Part shown: piece after piece, positions 1 through 7,602 of the stretch
How the letters are laid out: the number at the start of each line of letters is the position of its first letter
Numbering within the stretch: position 1 is the stretch's first letter
Origin: JBOHWJ01 sp050736615
GTDB taxonomy: Bacteria; Desulfobacterota; Binatia; Binatales; Binataceae
Assembly (NCBI GenBank): GCA_050736615.1
Contig: JBOHWL010000200.1
Location: 1 to 25,240, forward strand
Reading direction: 5' to 3'
DNA: 25,240 nt
Position numbers and translations under genes: made by a program
The notes under the pieces: model-generated
Database searches by the model: none
What the model saw: the letters and a program-made list of their open reading frames with translations, nothing else
What the model was told of the DNA's origin: nothing

Positions 1-1
1 T

Positions 2-418
2 CTCGAATATGACCCGTGCGATTACCGCAAGCTGCTGGTACCGCTTTCCGACGGACGCGCCGAAATGGTATACGGCTCGCGCTTTCTCGGCGGACCGCAT
101 CGCGTACTGTTCTTTTGGCATTATGTCGGCAATCGGATGTTGACGTTGCTGTCCAACATATTCAGCAACCTTAATCTGAGCGATATGGAAACCGGGATGA
201 AGGCGTTTCGGCGCGACAAGCTGCTGGAGCTGCGATTGAGCGCCGATCGTTTTACCTTCGAACCGGAGATTACGTGTAAGGCGGCGCGGGCCGGCTGGCG
301 AATCTACGAGGTGCCGATCTCGTATTCCGGGCGCACGTATGAAGAAGGTAAAAAAATTGGCTGGCGCGACGGCATGAAAGCGGTGGCGGCGATCTTCTAC
401 TATCGCTTTTTCGACTAA
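2..418 (+). CDS. Family 2 glycosyltransferase, C-terminal part (truncated by window edge)
   Basis: The reading frame is open from base 2 and ends with TAA at 416-418, giving about 138 residues of the C-terminal half of a GT-A fold glycosyltransferase. The start lies before the window. The first visible residues read LEYDP, then DYRKLLVPL, then GRAEMVYGSRFLGG, the usual order in dolichyl-phosphate-mannose-synthase-like GT2 enzymes that follow the catalytic DxD. Next come a segment rich in Asn and Leu with TLLSNIFSNL, the DMETGMKAFRR stretch and FEPEIT, all typical of this subfamily. Such enzymes transfer a sugar from a nucleotide or polyprenyl donor at the inner face of the cytoplasmic membrane. 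Substrate cannot be told from this fragment. A second glycosyltransferase follows 76 bases later, so both may act in surface polysaccharide or LPS core assembly (inference). Confidence 0.88.
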   Translation, partial: LEYDPCDYRKLLVPLSDGRAEMVYGSRFLGGPHRVLFFWHYVGNRMLTLLSNIFSNLNLSDMETGMKAFRRDKLLELRLSADRFTFEPEITCKAARAGWRIYEVPISYSGRTYEEGKKIGWRDGMKAVAAIFYYRFFD

Positions 419-494
419 ACGCCAGCGGAGCGATTGCTTAATCGTGAAGCGAGCCGGCGAGTCCGCAAGCTGCGTTCCAGAATGAATTGGCAAA

Positions 495-1724
495 TTGCGT
501 CAATTATCCATGAATAGGCGCCCCATAATGGAAGCCGTCGCTTCCGGCGTGAACCGGGCCGAGGATTGGTCCGCCGCCAACACCGCGGCGCTGGTCGGTT
601 CGCCGCCACTCAGCGTCATTGGCGTCGATCCGGAACGCGGCTTTGGCGGCGGCGAGACTCAGGTGTTGGGACTCACGCTCGCATTGCGCGCGGCGGGCAT
701 CCGCGCGGAACTGGCCTGCGATCCAGACGGTGCGCTGGCGCAACGCGCGCATCATGCGGGCGTGCGCTGCCATCCACTGCGAATCCGCAATTCGATTGAC
801 GTTGGAGCGGGGCTACGCCTGCGGATGCTGCTGGAACGCGAGCGTTTCGACGTGGTCCATTTCCATACCGCGCGTGCGCACGCGCTGGCGCCTTACGCAT
901 ACGGGGGAAGACGCGCGCTGGTGGTGACGCGGCGGATGGATTACGTGCCCAATCGGTTGTTCGCAAAATGGCTGTATGAGCGGTCGGTCGATGGGATTGC
1001 CGCCATCTCAACCCCGGTGGCAGCGGCCTTGTCGCGGGCCGGCGTGGCAAGCGAACGCATCACGATTATCCCCAGCGGAGTCGACTGCGAGCGGTTTTCG
1101 CCAGCTTCCGAATCGGTCCGCACCCGGGCGCGGGCGGCTTTAGGGCTCCGCGAGGATGAGGTCGCGATCGGCACGGTGGCGGCATTGGAGCCGCGCAAGG
1201 GCCATCGCTTGCTGCTCGAAGCGATCGCTCGTTTGGCGGGGCACACGGGAACTGACGCAATCCGATGTTTTATTGCCGGCGCGGGCTCGATGCGCACGCG
1301 ACTCCTGGCCGACATTGAACGGCTGGAAATCGCGCCGTTGATTAACCTCATGGGGTATCTCGATGACCCTCGCCAGTTGTTGTCGGCCTTGGATATCTTC
1401 GTACTGCCGTCACTCAACGAGGGGTTGGGGGTAGCGGCTTTGGAAGCGATGGCGTCCGCTTTACCCGCGGTCGTGAGTAACAGCGGTGGATTAGCCGAAT
1501 TGGTTGAAGACGGGCGGACGGGTTACAAGTTCGCGTCAGGCGACGTGTGCGGGCTGGCTCGCGCGATCGCAAGGCTGACGCGGGAACGTGCGCGAGGGCG
1601 GCTCGGAATGGCCGCGCGCGCAATGATAGTCGAACGTTTCGGAATGGAAGCGATGGCGCGCAGGACGCTCGAACTTTATCGCACCTGTCTGGACAAGGTG
1701 CGGCACCAGCATAGGAGCGAATGA
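495..1724 (+). CDS. GT4 family glycosyltransferase
   Basis: This is a GT-B fold, retaining glycosyltransferase of the GT4 (group 1) family, 409 residues if read from the TTG at 495. ATG codons at 510 and 528 are equally possible starts. The conserved protein begins near SVIGVDPERGFGGGETQ, after residue 40, and an AGGCG lies 7 bases before the ATG at 528. The N-terminal domain has the glycine-rich GGGETQ acceptor-side loop. The C-terminal donor domain has IPSGVDCERFSP, VAALEPRKGH and the family signature EGLGVAALE (E-x7-E, nucleotide-sugar binding), followed by NSGGLAELVEDG. The enzyme likely acts at the cytoplasmic face of the inner membrane on a lipid-linked or LPS-core acceptor; the sugar is unknown. 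Its stop codon is 7 bases before yicC. The neighbouring GT2 fragment and the downstream LPS genes suggest envelope glycan synthesis (inference). Confidence 0.9.
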   Translation: MRQLSMNRRPIMEAVASGVNRAEDWSAANTAALVGSPPLSVIGVDPERGFGGGETQVLGLTLALRAAGIRAELACDPDGALAQRAHHAGVRCHPLRIRNSIDVGAGLRLRMLLERERFDVVHFHTARAHALAPYAYGGRRALVVTRRMDYVPNRLFAKWLYERSVDGIAAISTPVAAALSRAGVASERITIIPSGVDCERFSPASESVRTRARAALGLREDEVAIGTVAALEPRKGHRLLLEAIARLAGHTGTDAIRCFIAGAGSMRTRLLADIERLEIAPLINLMGYLDDPRQLLSALDIFVLPSLNEGLGVAALEAMASALPAVVSNSGGLAELVEDGRTGYKFASGDVCGLARAIARLTRERARGRLGMAARAMIVERFGMEAMARRTLELYRTCLDKVRHQHRSE

Positions 1725-1731
1725 GACACAG

Positions 1732-2607
1732 ATGCGGAGTATGACCGGATTCGGGCGCGCGCAATTGGGACGTGGCGGCGTTCAAGTACTGGCGGAGATT
1801 CGTGCGCTCAATCAGCGTTTTTTTGAACTCAAGCTCAATTTACCGCGCGGGTGGGGCGAATATGAAGCCGAGATGCGCAAAGCGGTGCAAGCGGTGGTGG
1901 AAAGGGGCCGGGTCGAGGTGTTCATCCGCCAGACCATGCTCAAGCCGCCGCCAGCCCGGCTGCGTGTCAACGACGAACTGGCCGCCAGCTACGTCAATGA
2001 ACTGCGGCGGCTGGGCAAACGGCTAAGCCTCAACGGCCGGCTTGATATCGAGGCCGTGCTGCAGCGCCCGGAGATCTTCCAGGTGACCGAGGAGGAGGTC
2101 GATACGCGGGCGGGGGCCGAATTGGCCTCCAGGGCGCTTGAGCGGGCGCTCAAAACGCTGATCGCCGAACGCTCACGCGAGGGGCTCGAGCTCAAGCGTG
2201 ATTTTGAGGCGCGGCTCAAAAAGATTTCGGCGGCGGTGCCGCGGATCGAGCGGCTAGCGATGGAATCGCGCGCCGCGATTCGCAGTGCGTTTGAAACGCG
2301 GGTGCGGGAGTTGCTGGCGGAGCTGCCAGTTAATGAAAAGCGGCTTTATGAAGAAGCGTCCAGCGCCGCACAGCATGGCGACATCACCGAAGAACTGACC
2401 CGCCTGCGCGTGCACTTGAAGGCGATGGGCGATCTGCTGAACCGCAAAGGTCCGGTCGGCAAATCGATCGAATTTCTTTTGCAGGAGGTGAATCGCGAGG
2501 TCAACACAATTGGGGCGAAGTCCCAGAATGCGACACTCTCGCAGGTGACTATCGAGATTAAAAACGAACTCGAAAAAATGCGCGAGCAGGCGCAGAATGT
2601 TGAATGA
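1732..2607 (+). CDS. yicC: YicC family endoribonuclease
   Basis: The protein has 291 residues, the usual length for YicC. The N-terminal domain starts with MTGFGRA and contains ALNQRFFELKLNLPR. The C-terminal DUF1732 domain has GDITEELTRLRVHL, then FLLQEVNREVNTIGAKS and ends KNELEKMREQAQNVE, an almost textbook family C-terminus. E. coli YicC is described as an endoribonuclease that acts on small RNA; that is family knowledge, not visible here. The start at 1732 (MRSMTGFG) is favoured because the family usually has one to three residues before MTGFGRA; ATG 1741 is the alternative. An AGGAG at 1713-1717, inside the end of the preceding gene, is 14 bases upstream, longer than ideal. yicC next to gmk is a widespread order, though the DUF370/RemA gene often found between them is missing here. 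Confidence 0.95.
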   Translation: MRSMTGFGRAQLGRGGVQVLAEIRALNQRFFELKLNLPRGWGEYEAEMRKAVQAVVERGRVEVFIRQTMLKPPPARLRVNDELAASYVNELRRLGKRLSLNGRLDIEAVLQRPEIFQVTEEEVDTRAGAELASRALERALKTLIAERSREGLELKRDFEARLKKISAAVPRIERLAMESRAAIRSAFETRVRELLAELPVNEKRLYEEASSAAQHGDITEELTRLRVHLKAMGDLLNRKGPVGKSIEFLLQEVNREVNTIGAKSQNATLSQVTIEIKNELEKMREQAQNVE

Positions 2608-2658
2608 AGCAGCTAAAGCGACAATTGCAAAATGATATCCGCTTGGTTACGTTGAGTA

Positions 2659-3279
2659 ATGGACGCCGATCGAGCTTCGCGGCGCGGCATTATCTTCATA
2701 CTTTCCGCTCCGTCGGGAGCCGGCAAGACCACCATTTCAAGGGCCGCCCTCCAGACAATTGAGGGACTGGAGGCGTCGGTATCGCTGACCACCCGCGCTC
2801 CGCGTGAAAACGAAGTTGCCGGGTTGGACTACCACTTCGTGACCGACCAAGAATTCATTGTCAGGAGTCAGGCGAACGAGCTGGCGGAATCGGCGCGCGT
2901 TTTTGACGCCTGTTATGGAACCCCGCGACGGCCGCTGGAAGCCGCGGTTGCCGGCGGCCGTGATATCCTGCTCGATATTGACATTCAGGGAGCGCGGCAA
3001 ATTCGCCGGACGTATCCCGGCGACGCGGTCGCCGTATTCGTGATGCCGCCGAGCTTCACCGCACTCGAAGCACGGCTGCGACGGCGCGGGACCGAGCATG
3101 AGGAGGCAATCCACGGGCGGCTGCGGCGCGCACGCGAGGAAGCTCACGCCTATCCCGAGTATGACTACCTGATAATCAACGTTGATATCCGTCAATCGGT
3201 AGCCCAGCTCGAAGCCGTGGTCAAAGCCGAACGGCTCAAGGTCGCCCGGCTGCGCGGAGAGTTCGCGTGGAAGAGCTAG
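2659..3279 (+). CDS. gmk: Guanylate kinase
   Basis: Guanylate kinase phosphorylates GMP to GDP with ATP in the cytoplasm. The 206 residues match the usual length of about 200-210. The P-loop SAPSGAGKTT lies at about residues 16-25. The GMP-binding part has SLTTRAPRENEV and LDYHFVTDQEF, followed by the YGTPR motif and DILLDIDIQGARQI, all in family order. The lid region and the final R-rich helix are present, so the gene looks intact. It follows yicC by 51 bases and overlaps the following (p)ppGpp synthetase/hydrolase gene by 13 bases. The pairing makes sense metabolically because GDP and GTP are the acceptor substrates of (p)ppGpp synthesis and gmk is inhibited by (p)ppGpp in several bacteria (family knowledge). 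The omega-subunit gene rpoZ, often found in this position, is absent. Confidence 0.97.
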   Translation: MDADRASRRGIIFILSAPSGAGKTTISRAALQTIEGLEASVSLTTRAPRENEVAGLDYHFVTDQEFIVRSQANELAESARVFDACYGTPRRPLEAAVAGGRDILLDIDIQGARQIRRTYPGDAVAVFVMPPSFTALEARLRRRGTEHEEAIHGRLRRAREEAHAYPEYDYLIINVDIRQSVAQLEAVVKAERLKVARLRGEFAWKS

Positions 3280-5483
3280 GGGCCCCCTCGAGCGACGGAC
3301 TTGAAGACCTTATAGGCCGCGTTCAAGCCTATAATCCGCAAGCCGACGTGGAGTTGATCCGGCGCGCCTACGCCTATTCGGCGCGGATGCATGCGGAGCA
3401 AAAGCGCAAGTCGGGCGAGCCCTACGTCATTCATCCACTCAACGTCGCGTTGATTATCGCGCAACTTCATCTGGACGTGCCCTCGATCGTGACCGCCCTG
3501 CTGCATGACGTGATCGAGGATACCGGCGCTTCGCCTGAGGACCTGCAGGGATTGTTCGGTGCCGAGGTCACGCGCCTGGTCGACGGCATGACCAAGGTTT
3601 CGAAGATCACGTTTTTGAGCCGCGAGGAGAAGCAGGCCGAGAACTTCCGCAAGATGATCATCGCGATGGCGCGTGATATCCGGGTCGTGCTGATCAAATT
3701 GGCCGACCGCCTGCACAATATGCGCACCCTCCATCATCTGCCCGCCGATCGGCAGGAGGAGATTTCGCGCGAAACCCTCGATATTTACGCCCCCATCGCG
3801 CATCGGCTCGGAATCTATTGGCTCAAGTCCGAACTCGAGGATTACGCCTTTCGCTATTTGAATCCGCCGGCTTACGCGATGCTCAAGGCGTACGTGGCCA
3901 AAACCCGCGCCGAGCGGGAGCAATACATCCGCGGGGTGATCGAAATTCTCTCACGCCGGCTTAAAGAGGCGGACGTCAAGGCTGAAGTGACCGGGCGTCC
4001 CAAGCACTTCTATTCGATTCACACCAAGATGCGTGAGGAAGCGCTCAGTTTCGACCAGATCTATGATTTGGTCGCCTTTCGCATAATTGTGGATACCGTG
4101 CGCGAGTGCTACGAGGCGCTGGGCGTGGTGCATGCCAACTGGAAGCCGATTCCGGGACGTTTCAAGGATTATATCGCGCTGCCCAAGGTCAACATGTATC
4201 AGTCACTGCATACCACAGTGATCGGGCCGCGCGGTCAGCGCATGGAAGTGCAGATTCGCACGAGCGAAATGCACGCGGTCGCCGAGCAGGGTATTGCGGC
4301 GCACTGGACCTACAAGGAAAGCAGCCCCACGGAGATGCGCGATACCGAGCGCTTCGCCTGGTTGCGCCGCCTGATCGAATGGCAGCAGAACCTCAAAGAC
4401 CCGCAGGAGTTTCTCTCGACGGTTAAGGACGACCTCTTCCCCGGGGAGGTCTTTGTCTTCACTCCCAAAGGTGACGTGCTCGATTTTCCCCAGGACGCCA
4501 CGATCATCGACTTCGCCTACCGGATCCATTCACAGGTCGGCAATCATCTGGCGGGCGCGCGCGTTAACGGCCGCATGGTGCCGGTACGCTATCGGCTTAA
4601 GTCGGGCGACACGGTGGAGGTGATCACTTCCGAGCGCCAGACGCCGGGCAAGGATTGGGCGAATTTCGTCACCACGGCGCGCGCCAAAAGCAGGATTCGG
4701 CAGTGGCTTCGGCAACAACAATCGGAGCGCTCACGTGAACTCGGCATCTCGCTGCTCGAACGGGAACTCGCGCCGCTCGGGCTTAGCGTACCGCAATTAC
4801 GCAACCGCCATCGCTTCGAGGCCGCGCTCAAGGAGCTTTCCCAGCGCGACGCCGACAGCATGCTGGCGTCGCTCGGCTATGGCATTATCACGCCAGCGCA
4901 ATTGCTTAATAAGCTGCTCACGCCCGAGGAGTTAAAACTCTATCGCGCCGACAAGCAGCCCGCGCCTGCCGGCGACAAGGAGCGCGCCTCGAAAGACGCG
5001 CGTAAACCCGGCAACGCGGTTATCGTCTCGGGTATCGGTGACGTGCTGGTGAGGTTTGCCCAATGCTGCAACCCGTTGCCCGGCGAAGCAATCGTGGGAT
5101 TTATCACGCGTGGACGCGGCGTCACGGTACATTTGACCGGCTGTCCGCATGCCCTGCTGAGTGATCCGCAGCGCCGGGTGCCAGTGGTCTGGAAGGCGGG
5201 CGAGGATACGCCGCGCCCAATCCGGCTGGAGGTGCTGTGCGTGGATCAGCCGGGATTGCTGGCGGCAATGTCGAAAGCGATTGCCGCGGCTGGGGTAAAC
5301 ATCGCGACTGCGGAAGTCAAGACCACCGGTGTCGACGGCCGCGCATTGTCACATTTCGAATTAAGGGTAAGCAACGCGGCACAACTCAATAATTTGATGC
5401 ATTCGATCGCGTCGATTGACGGAGTGATGCGGGTGTCGCGCTTAAGTCACACTAACGGCAATCACCAGCATTACCGGGTCTGA
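3267..5483 (+). CDS. spoT: Bifunctional (p)ppGpp synthetase/hydrolase (RelA/SpoT family)
   Basis: This stringent-response enzyme makes and degrades (p)ppGpp. The 738 residues hold the full long-RSH layout. The HD hydrolase domain has H56, then HDVIED at about 80-85 and D147 in LADRLHNMRT, so hydrolysis looks competent. The synthetase domain includes YDLVAFRI (about 266-273), RFKDYIA (298-304) and MEVQIRT. RFKD is the RxKD form found in bifunctional enzymes, unlike the ExDD of E. coli RelA. A TGS domain starts near GEVFVFTP (about 393-455), a Cys-containing zinc-finger-like domain has CC at 600-601, H622 and C626, and an ACT domain spans about 653-725. The start is GTG at 3267, with GGAGAG at 3256-3261 just upstream, inside the gmk coding end; the 13-base overlap suggests coupling. 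It could equally be named rel. Confidence 0.96.
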   Translation: MEELGAPSSDGLEDLIGRVQAYNPQADVELIRRAYAYSARMHAEQKRKSGEPYVIHPLNVALIIAQLHLDVPSIVTALLHDVIEDTGASPEDLQGLFGAEVTRLVDGMTKVSKITFLSREEKQAENFRKMIIAMARDIRVVLIKLADRLHNMRTLHHLPADRQEEISRETLDIYAPIAHRLGIYWLKSELEDYAFRYLNPPAYAMLKAYVAKTRAEREQYIRGVIEILSRRLKEADVKAEVTGRPKHFYSIHTKMREEALSFDQIYDLVAFRIIVDTVRECYEALGVVHANWKPIPGRFKDYIALPKVNMYQSLHTTVIGPRGQRMEVQIRTSEMHAVAEQGIAAHWTYKESSPTEMRDTERFAWLRRLIEWQQNLKDPQEFLSTVKDDLFPGEVFVFTPKGDVLDFPQDATIIDFAYRIHSQVGNHLAGARVNGRMVPVRYRLKSGDTVEVITSERQTPGKDWANFVTTARAKSRIRQWLRQQQSERSRELGISLLERELAPLGLSVPQLRNRHRFEAALKELSQRDADSMLASLGYGIITPAQLLNKLLTPEELKLYRADKQPAPAGDKERASKDARKPGNAVIVSGIGDVLVRFAQCCNPLPGEAIVGFITRGRGVTVHLTGCPHALLSDPQRRVPVVWKAGEDTPRPIRLEVLCVDQPGLLAAMSKAIAAAGVNIATAEVKTTGVDGRALSHFELRVSNAAQLNNLMHSIASIDGVMRVSRLSHTNGNHQHYRV

Positions 5484-5607
5484 ACGCGACGGTCATTATC
5501 AGCCTCACGCCCCCGAGCGTCGGAAGCCAATGAAGCAGTTGAAAGGCGCCATGCGCCGGCCGCGATTGACCCTTATTCGCAGGGGCTGAGCGCGGATGGA
5601 GTCGTGA

Positions 5608-6279
5608 ATGAGCACCAACGTCGAAAAGCTCAATGCCGATCTAACGCAGCGTGTCGTCATCGACACGCTTACGCTGCAATGGATCGCGAGTCCGCATTCC
5701 GGAGTGTGGCGGCGCATGCTCGAGCGCGCGGCGGCGGAAGCCGGCCGTACGACCTCGATCGTGCGCTATGACGCGGGCGCGCAATTCTCTCGCCATGCGC
5801 ATCCGATGGGCGAGGAAATCTTTGTGCTCGACGGCACCTTCGCCGACGAACACGGCGAGTATCCCGCCGGCACGTTCATCCTCAATCCGCCGGGCTCCGT
5901 GCATACGCCTCACAGCCCCACCGGTTGCACCCTGTTCGCCAAACTTTGCCAATACGGCGGCGCGGGGCGGATACGCGCGGTGATCGAGACTCGGCGGATG
6001 CCGTGGGAGCGATGCGGGGTCGAGGGAATCGCCATGCGCATTCTCTACTCGGACGTAGATCACCCCGAGTACATCACGATGCTGAAGTGGGCGGCGGGAA
6101 CGCGCGACCGCTACCATCAACATCCCGCAGGCGAAGAATTATTCATCCTGGCCGGCTGCCTGGCTGACGAGCACGGGGTCTATCCGCAGGGCACCTGGAT
6201 TCGTAATCCGTGCGGCAGCGCGCATGCGCCCTATTCGTCCGACGGCTGCATTATGTTGCTCAAATCCGGCGGCTTCTGA
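5608..6279 (+). CDS. Tandem ChrR-like cupin domain protein
   Basis: The 223-residue protein is two copies of the same cupin fold joined head to tail. The first has H63, H65 and E69 in HAHPMGEE and H99 in GSVHTPH. The second has H160, H162 and E166 in HQHPAGEE and H196 in GSAHAPY. Both therefore keep a complete 3-His/1-Glu metal site. The surrounding pattern (EEIFVLDGTFADEHGEYP, then GTFILNPPGS) is that of the cupin domain of ChrR, the anti-sigma factor for ECF sigma factors that respond to singlet oxygen. No zinc-binding anti-sigma domain or adjacent sigma gene is present, so an anti-sigma role is not supported. An enzyme or metal/redox sensor is as likely. GGAG at 5598-5601, six bases before ATG 5608, decides the start. 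It sits tail to tail with the DUF3565 gene. Confidence 0.88.
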   Translation: MSTNVEKLNADLTQRVVIDTLTLQWIASPHSGVWRRMLERAAAEAGRTTSIVRYDAGAQFSRHAHPMGEEIFVLDGTFADEHGEYPAGTFILNPPGSVHTPHSPTGCTLFAKLCQYGGAGRIRAVIETRRMPWERCGVEGIAMRILYSDVDHPEYITMLKWAAGTRDRYHQHPAGEELFILAGCLADEHGVYPQGTWIRNPCGSAHAPYSSDGCIMLLKSGGF

Positions 6280-6302
6280 AACGATGCTCAACGCGCAGCC
6301 GC

Positions 6303-6485
6303 CTAGGCGCATTCTTTACAATTCAACTCCACTCCGATACGGCTGCGCCTGCCTGCGGCCGTTATTACCCATGGCCGGAGTTGAAAGGGCGGTTGATGGC
6401 GCACATGCTGAGTGTGGCCGCATTCGAGCTCGGCCACCCAGTCGCCTTGATCATCCTGGTGAAAGCCTGTGATTTTACGGTCCAT
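6303..6485 (-). CDS. DUF3565 small zinc-ribbon-like protein
   Basis: This 60-residue protein starts MDRKITGFHQDDQGDWVAEL and continues with CGHTQHVRHQPP, RPWVI and a final LNCKEC. That is the complete pattern of the DUF3565 family, small proteins of 55-70 residues with unknown function. The conserved cysteines C22, C56 and C59 with H24, H27 or H30 look like a single zinc site (inference). It is the last gene of the long minus-strand block, 21 bases after the LPS-kinase-like gene, and converges with the tandem cupin gene 23 bases away. No strong ribosome binding site is visible before ATG 6485. Its position suggests read-through from the LPS genes rather than a shared function. Confidence 0.82.
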   Translation of the reverse strand: MDRKITGFHQDDQGDWVAELECGHTQHVRHQPPFQLRPWVITAAGRRSRIGVELNCKECA

Positions 6486-6506
6486 CGGCGCCGCGTGTGA
6501 ATTGCT

Positions 6507-7268
6507 CTAAGGCGCTGTCAGTACGGCCAGCGAGCGAGCGTCGATGTAACGTCCGATGGAATCGAGCTTACGGGCCGAGCGCCGCAGGCGCGCGAGGTTA
6601 TGGAGGCGATGCTTGGGCGCCACCGAGGTTTTGAACAAGCGCGATTTATCGAGATCAATGATCACTGTGGCGAAGCTTTCACCCACTTTGGTGACGAACA
6701 GGTTATGCAGATTAAGATCGGCGTGCAGCAAGCCGCCACGATGCATCGAGTCGATCGTCAGGCGTGCATGTTCGAGCACGTGGCGGCGCACCAATTCGTC
6801 GTCGTCGATGCGCACGAAATCCCATAACGTCATACCGGCCATCGCGCGGGTCAGAAACATGCCGCGATAGAGGGCGGGCGCGACCCATTCAACCATCGCG
6901 CCCAGCGGCTCGGCGACCGGAATACCGCGACGGTAAGCTTCCGCCGCAATCGTCAATTCGCGCACCGGCCTGGGCCGCGCGCCGAAGTGGATGTCACTGA
7001 GAACGAAACGGATGAGGCCACCCCGGCGCGAGCGCCGCGCATACATGACCGGCCCGCCTTCCAGGTCCACCTTGAAGGCGCTTTGGCGGTTGCCCGCGCC
7101 GTTGGATTTTCCGCGCAGCTCCATCAAACGCTGGAAAATGTGGGCCGCGCGTGGCGCCAGATCGCGACGTAGATAAAGCAGGCGCTTTTCCAGAGTAAAT
7201 AGTGGGAATTCGGAGCCTGGCTCAAGAAAAGTATCACGGCCCCAATTAAAATCTACCGCCGGTCTCAT
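6507..7268 (-). CDS. WaaP/KdkA-like lipopolysaccharide kinase
   Basis: The 253-residue protein belongs to the LPS kinase (Kdo/WaaP/InaA) group of protein-kinase-like enzymes. Visible kinase motifs are HADLNLHN at 182-189, equivalent to the catalytic loop with D184 and N186 or N189, and VIIDLDKSR with D205 as the metal-binding aspartate of the DFG equivalent. A conserved Glu around 104-110 (REL or AAE) precedes the GIPVAEP stretch typical of this family. Family members phosphorylate Kdo or heptose in the inner LPS core at the cytoplasmic face of the membrane. The position after waaA and lpxK supports an LPS role. Whether the acceptor is Kdo (KdkA) or heptose (WaaP) cannot be decided, though no heptosyltransferase gene is seen here, which slightly favours Kdo. 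The gene is intact, starting with ATG at 7268. Confidence 0.86.
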   Translation of the reverse strand: MRPAVDFNWGRDTFLEPGSEFPLFTLEKRLLYLRRDLAPRAAHIFQRLMELRGKSNGAGNRQSAFKVDLEGGPVMYARRSRRGGLIRFVLSDIHFGARPRPVRELTIAAEAYRRGIPVAEPLGAMVEWVAPALYRGMFLTRAMAGMTLWDFVRIDDDELVRRHVLEHARLTIDSMHRGGLLHADLNLHNLFVTKVGESFATVIIDLDKSRLFKTSVAPKHRLHNLARLRRSARKLDSIGRYIDARSLAVLTAP

Positions 7269-7383
7269 CTGTCAAAACCCCGCCTGAGACTTGTGTCGTG
7301 CAGCAACCGTCCAGTGATGTCGCATGCGCGATAAAGCCAATTCGTACCACACAAGTAACGGCCGCTGGGATCAGATTTTGAAC

Positions 7384-7554
7384 TTACTTTAAAGCTTCCG
7401 CCTCGTCGATCAACATGATTGGCATATCTTCGCGAATAGGGTAGCGCAGCTTGCAGGCTTCGCAAACCAATCCGTCCTCCTGATCGGTCAAACGCAACTC
7501 GCCCTTGCATTTTGGGCATGCCAGGATGTCGAGCAATTCACGACTAACAGCCAT
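7384..7554 (-). CDS. Trm112-like zinc-ribbon protein (YcaR type)
   Basis: This is a 56-residue protein beginning MAVSRELLDILACPKCKG, with a second cysteine pair in LVCEACKLRYPI and ending near DMPIMLIDEA. It has the two CxxC pairs and the RYPIREDMPIML motif of the Trm112/YcaR family. In eukaryotes Trm112 activates methyltransferases; the bacterial role is unsettled. Translation from the ATG at 7554 is favoured over the in-frame ATG at 7602 because AGGAGA lies 7 bases upstream and the family starts at this point. It directly follows lpxK, as ycaR does in many proteobacteria, where it precedes kdsB; here kdsB is absent and a kinase-like gene comes next. Confidence 0.9.
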   Translation of the reverse strand: MAVSRELLDILACPKCKGELRLTDQEDGLVCEACKLRYPIREDMPIMLIDEAEALK

Positions 7555-7561
7555 TGCAACA

Positions 7562-7567
7562 TCTCCT
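7562..7567 (-). promoter_or_regulatory. Ribosome binding site of the Trm112-like gene
   Basis: On the minus strand this reads AGGAGA and sits 7 bases upstream of the ATG at 7554. It is among the best Shine-Dalgarno matches in the minus-strand block and selects that ATG over the one at 7602. Confidence 0.75.
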
Positions 7568-7602
7568 AATCCTTGAAAGATAGGTCGGATGAAATCGCAC
7601 AC

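Noticed and set aside
5545..5557. Short hairpin GGCGC-CAT-GCGCC between spoT and the cupin gene
   Set aside because: Only five pairs and no T tract; too weak to call a terminator.
7555..7602. N-terminal extension of the Trm112-like protein from ATG 7602
   Set aside because: The strong AGGAGA at 7562-7567 and the family start both select ATG 7554.
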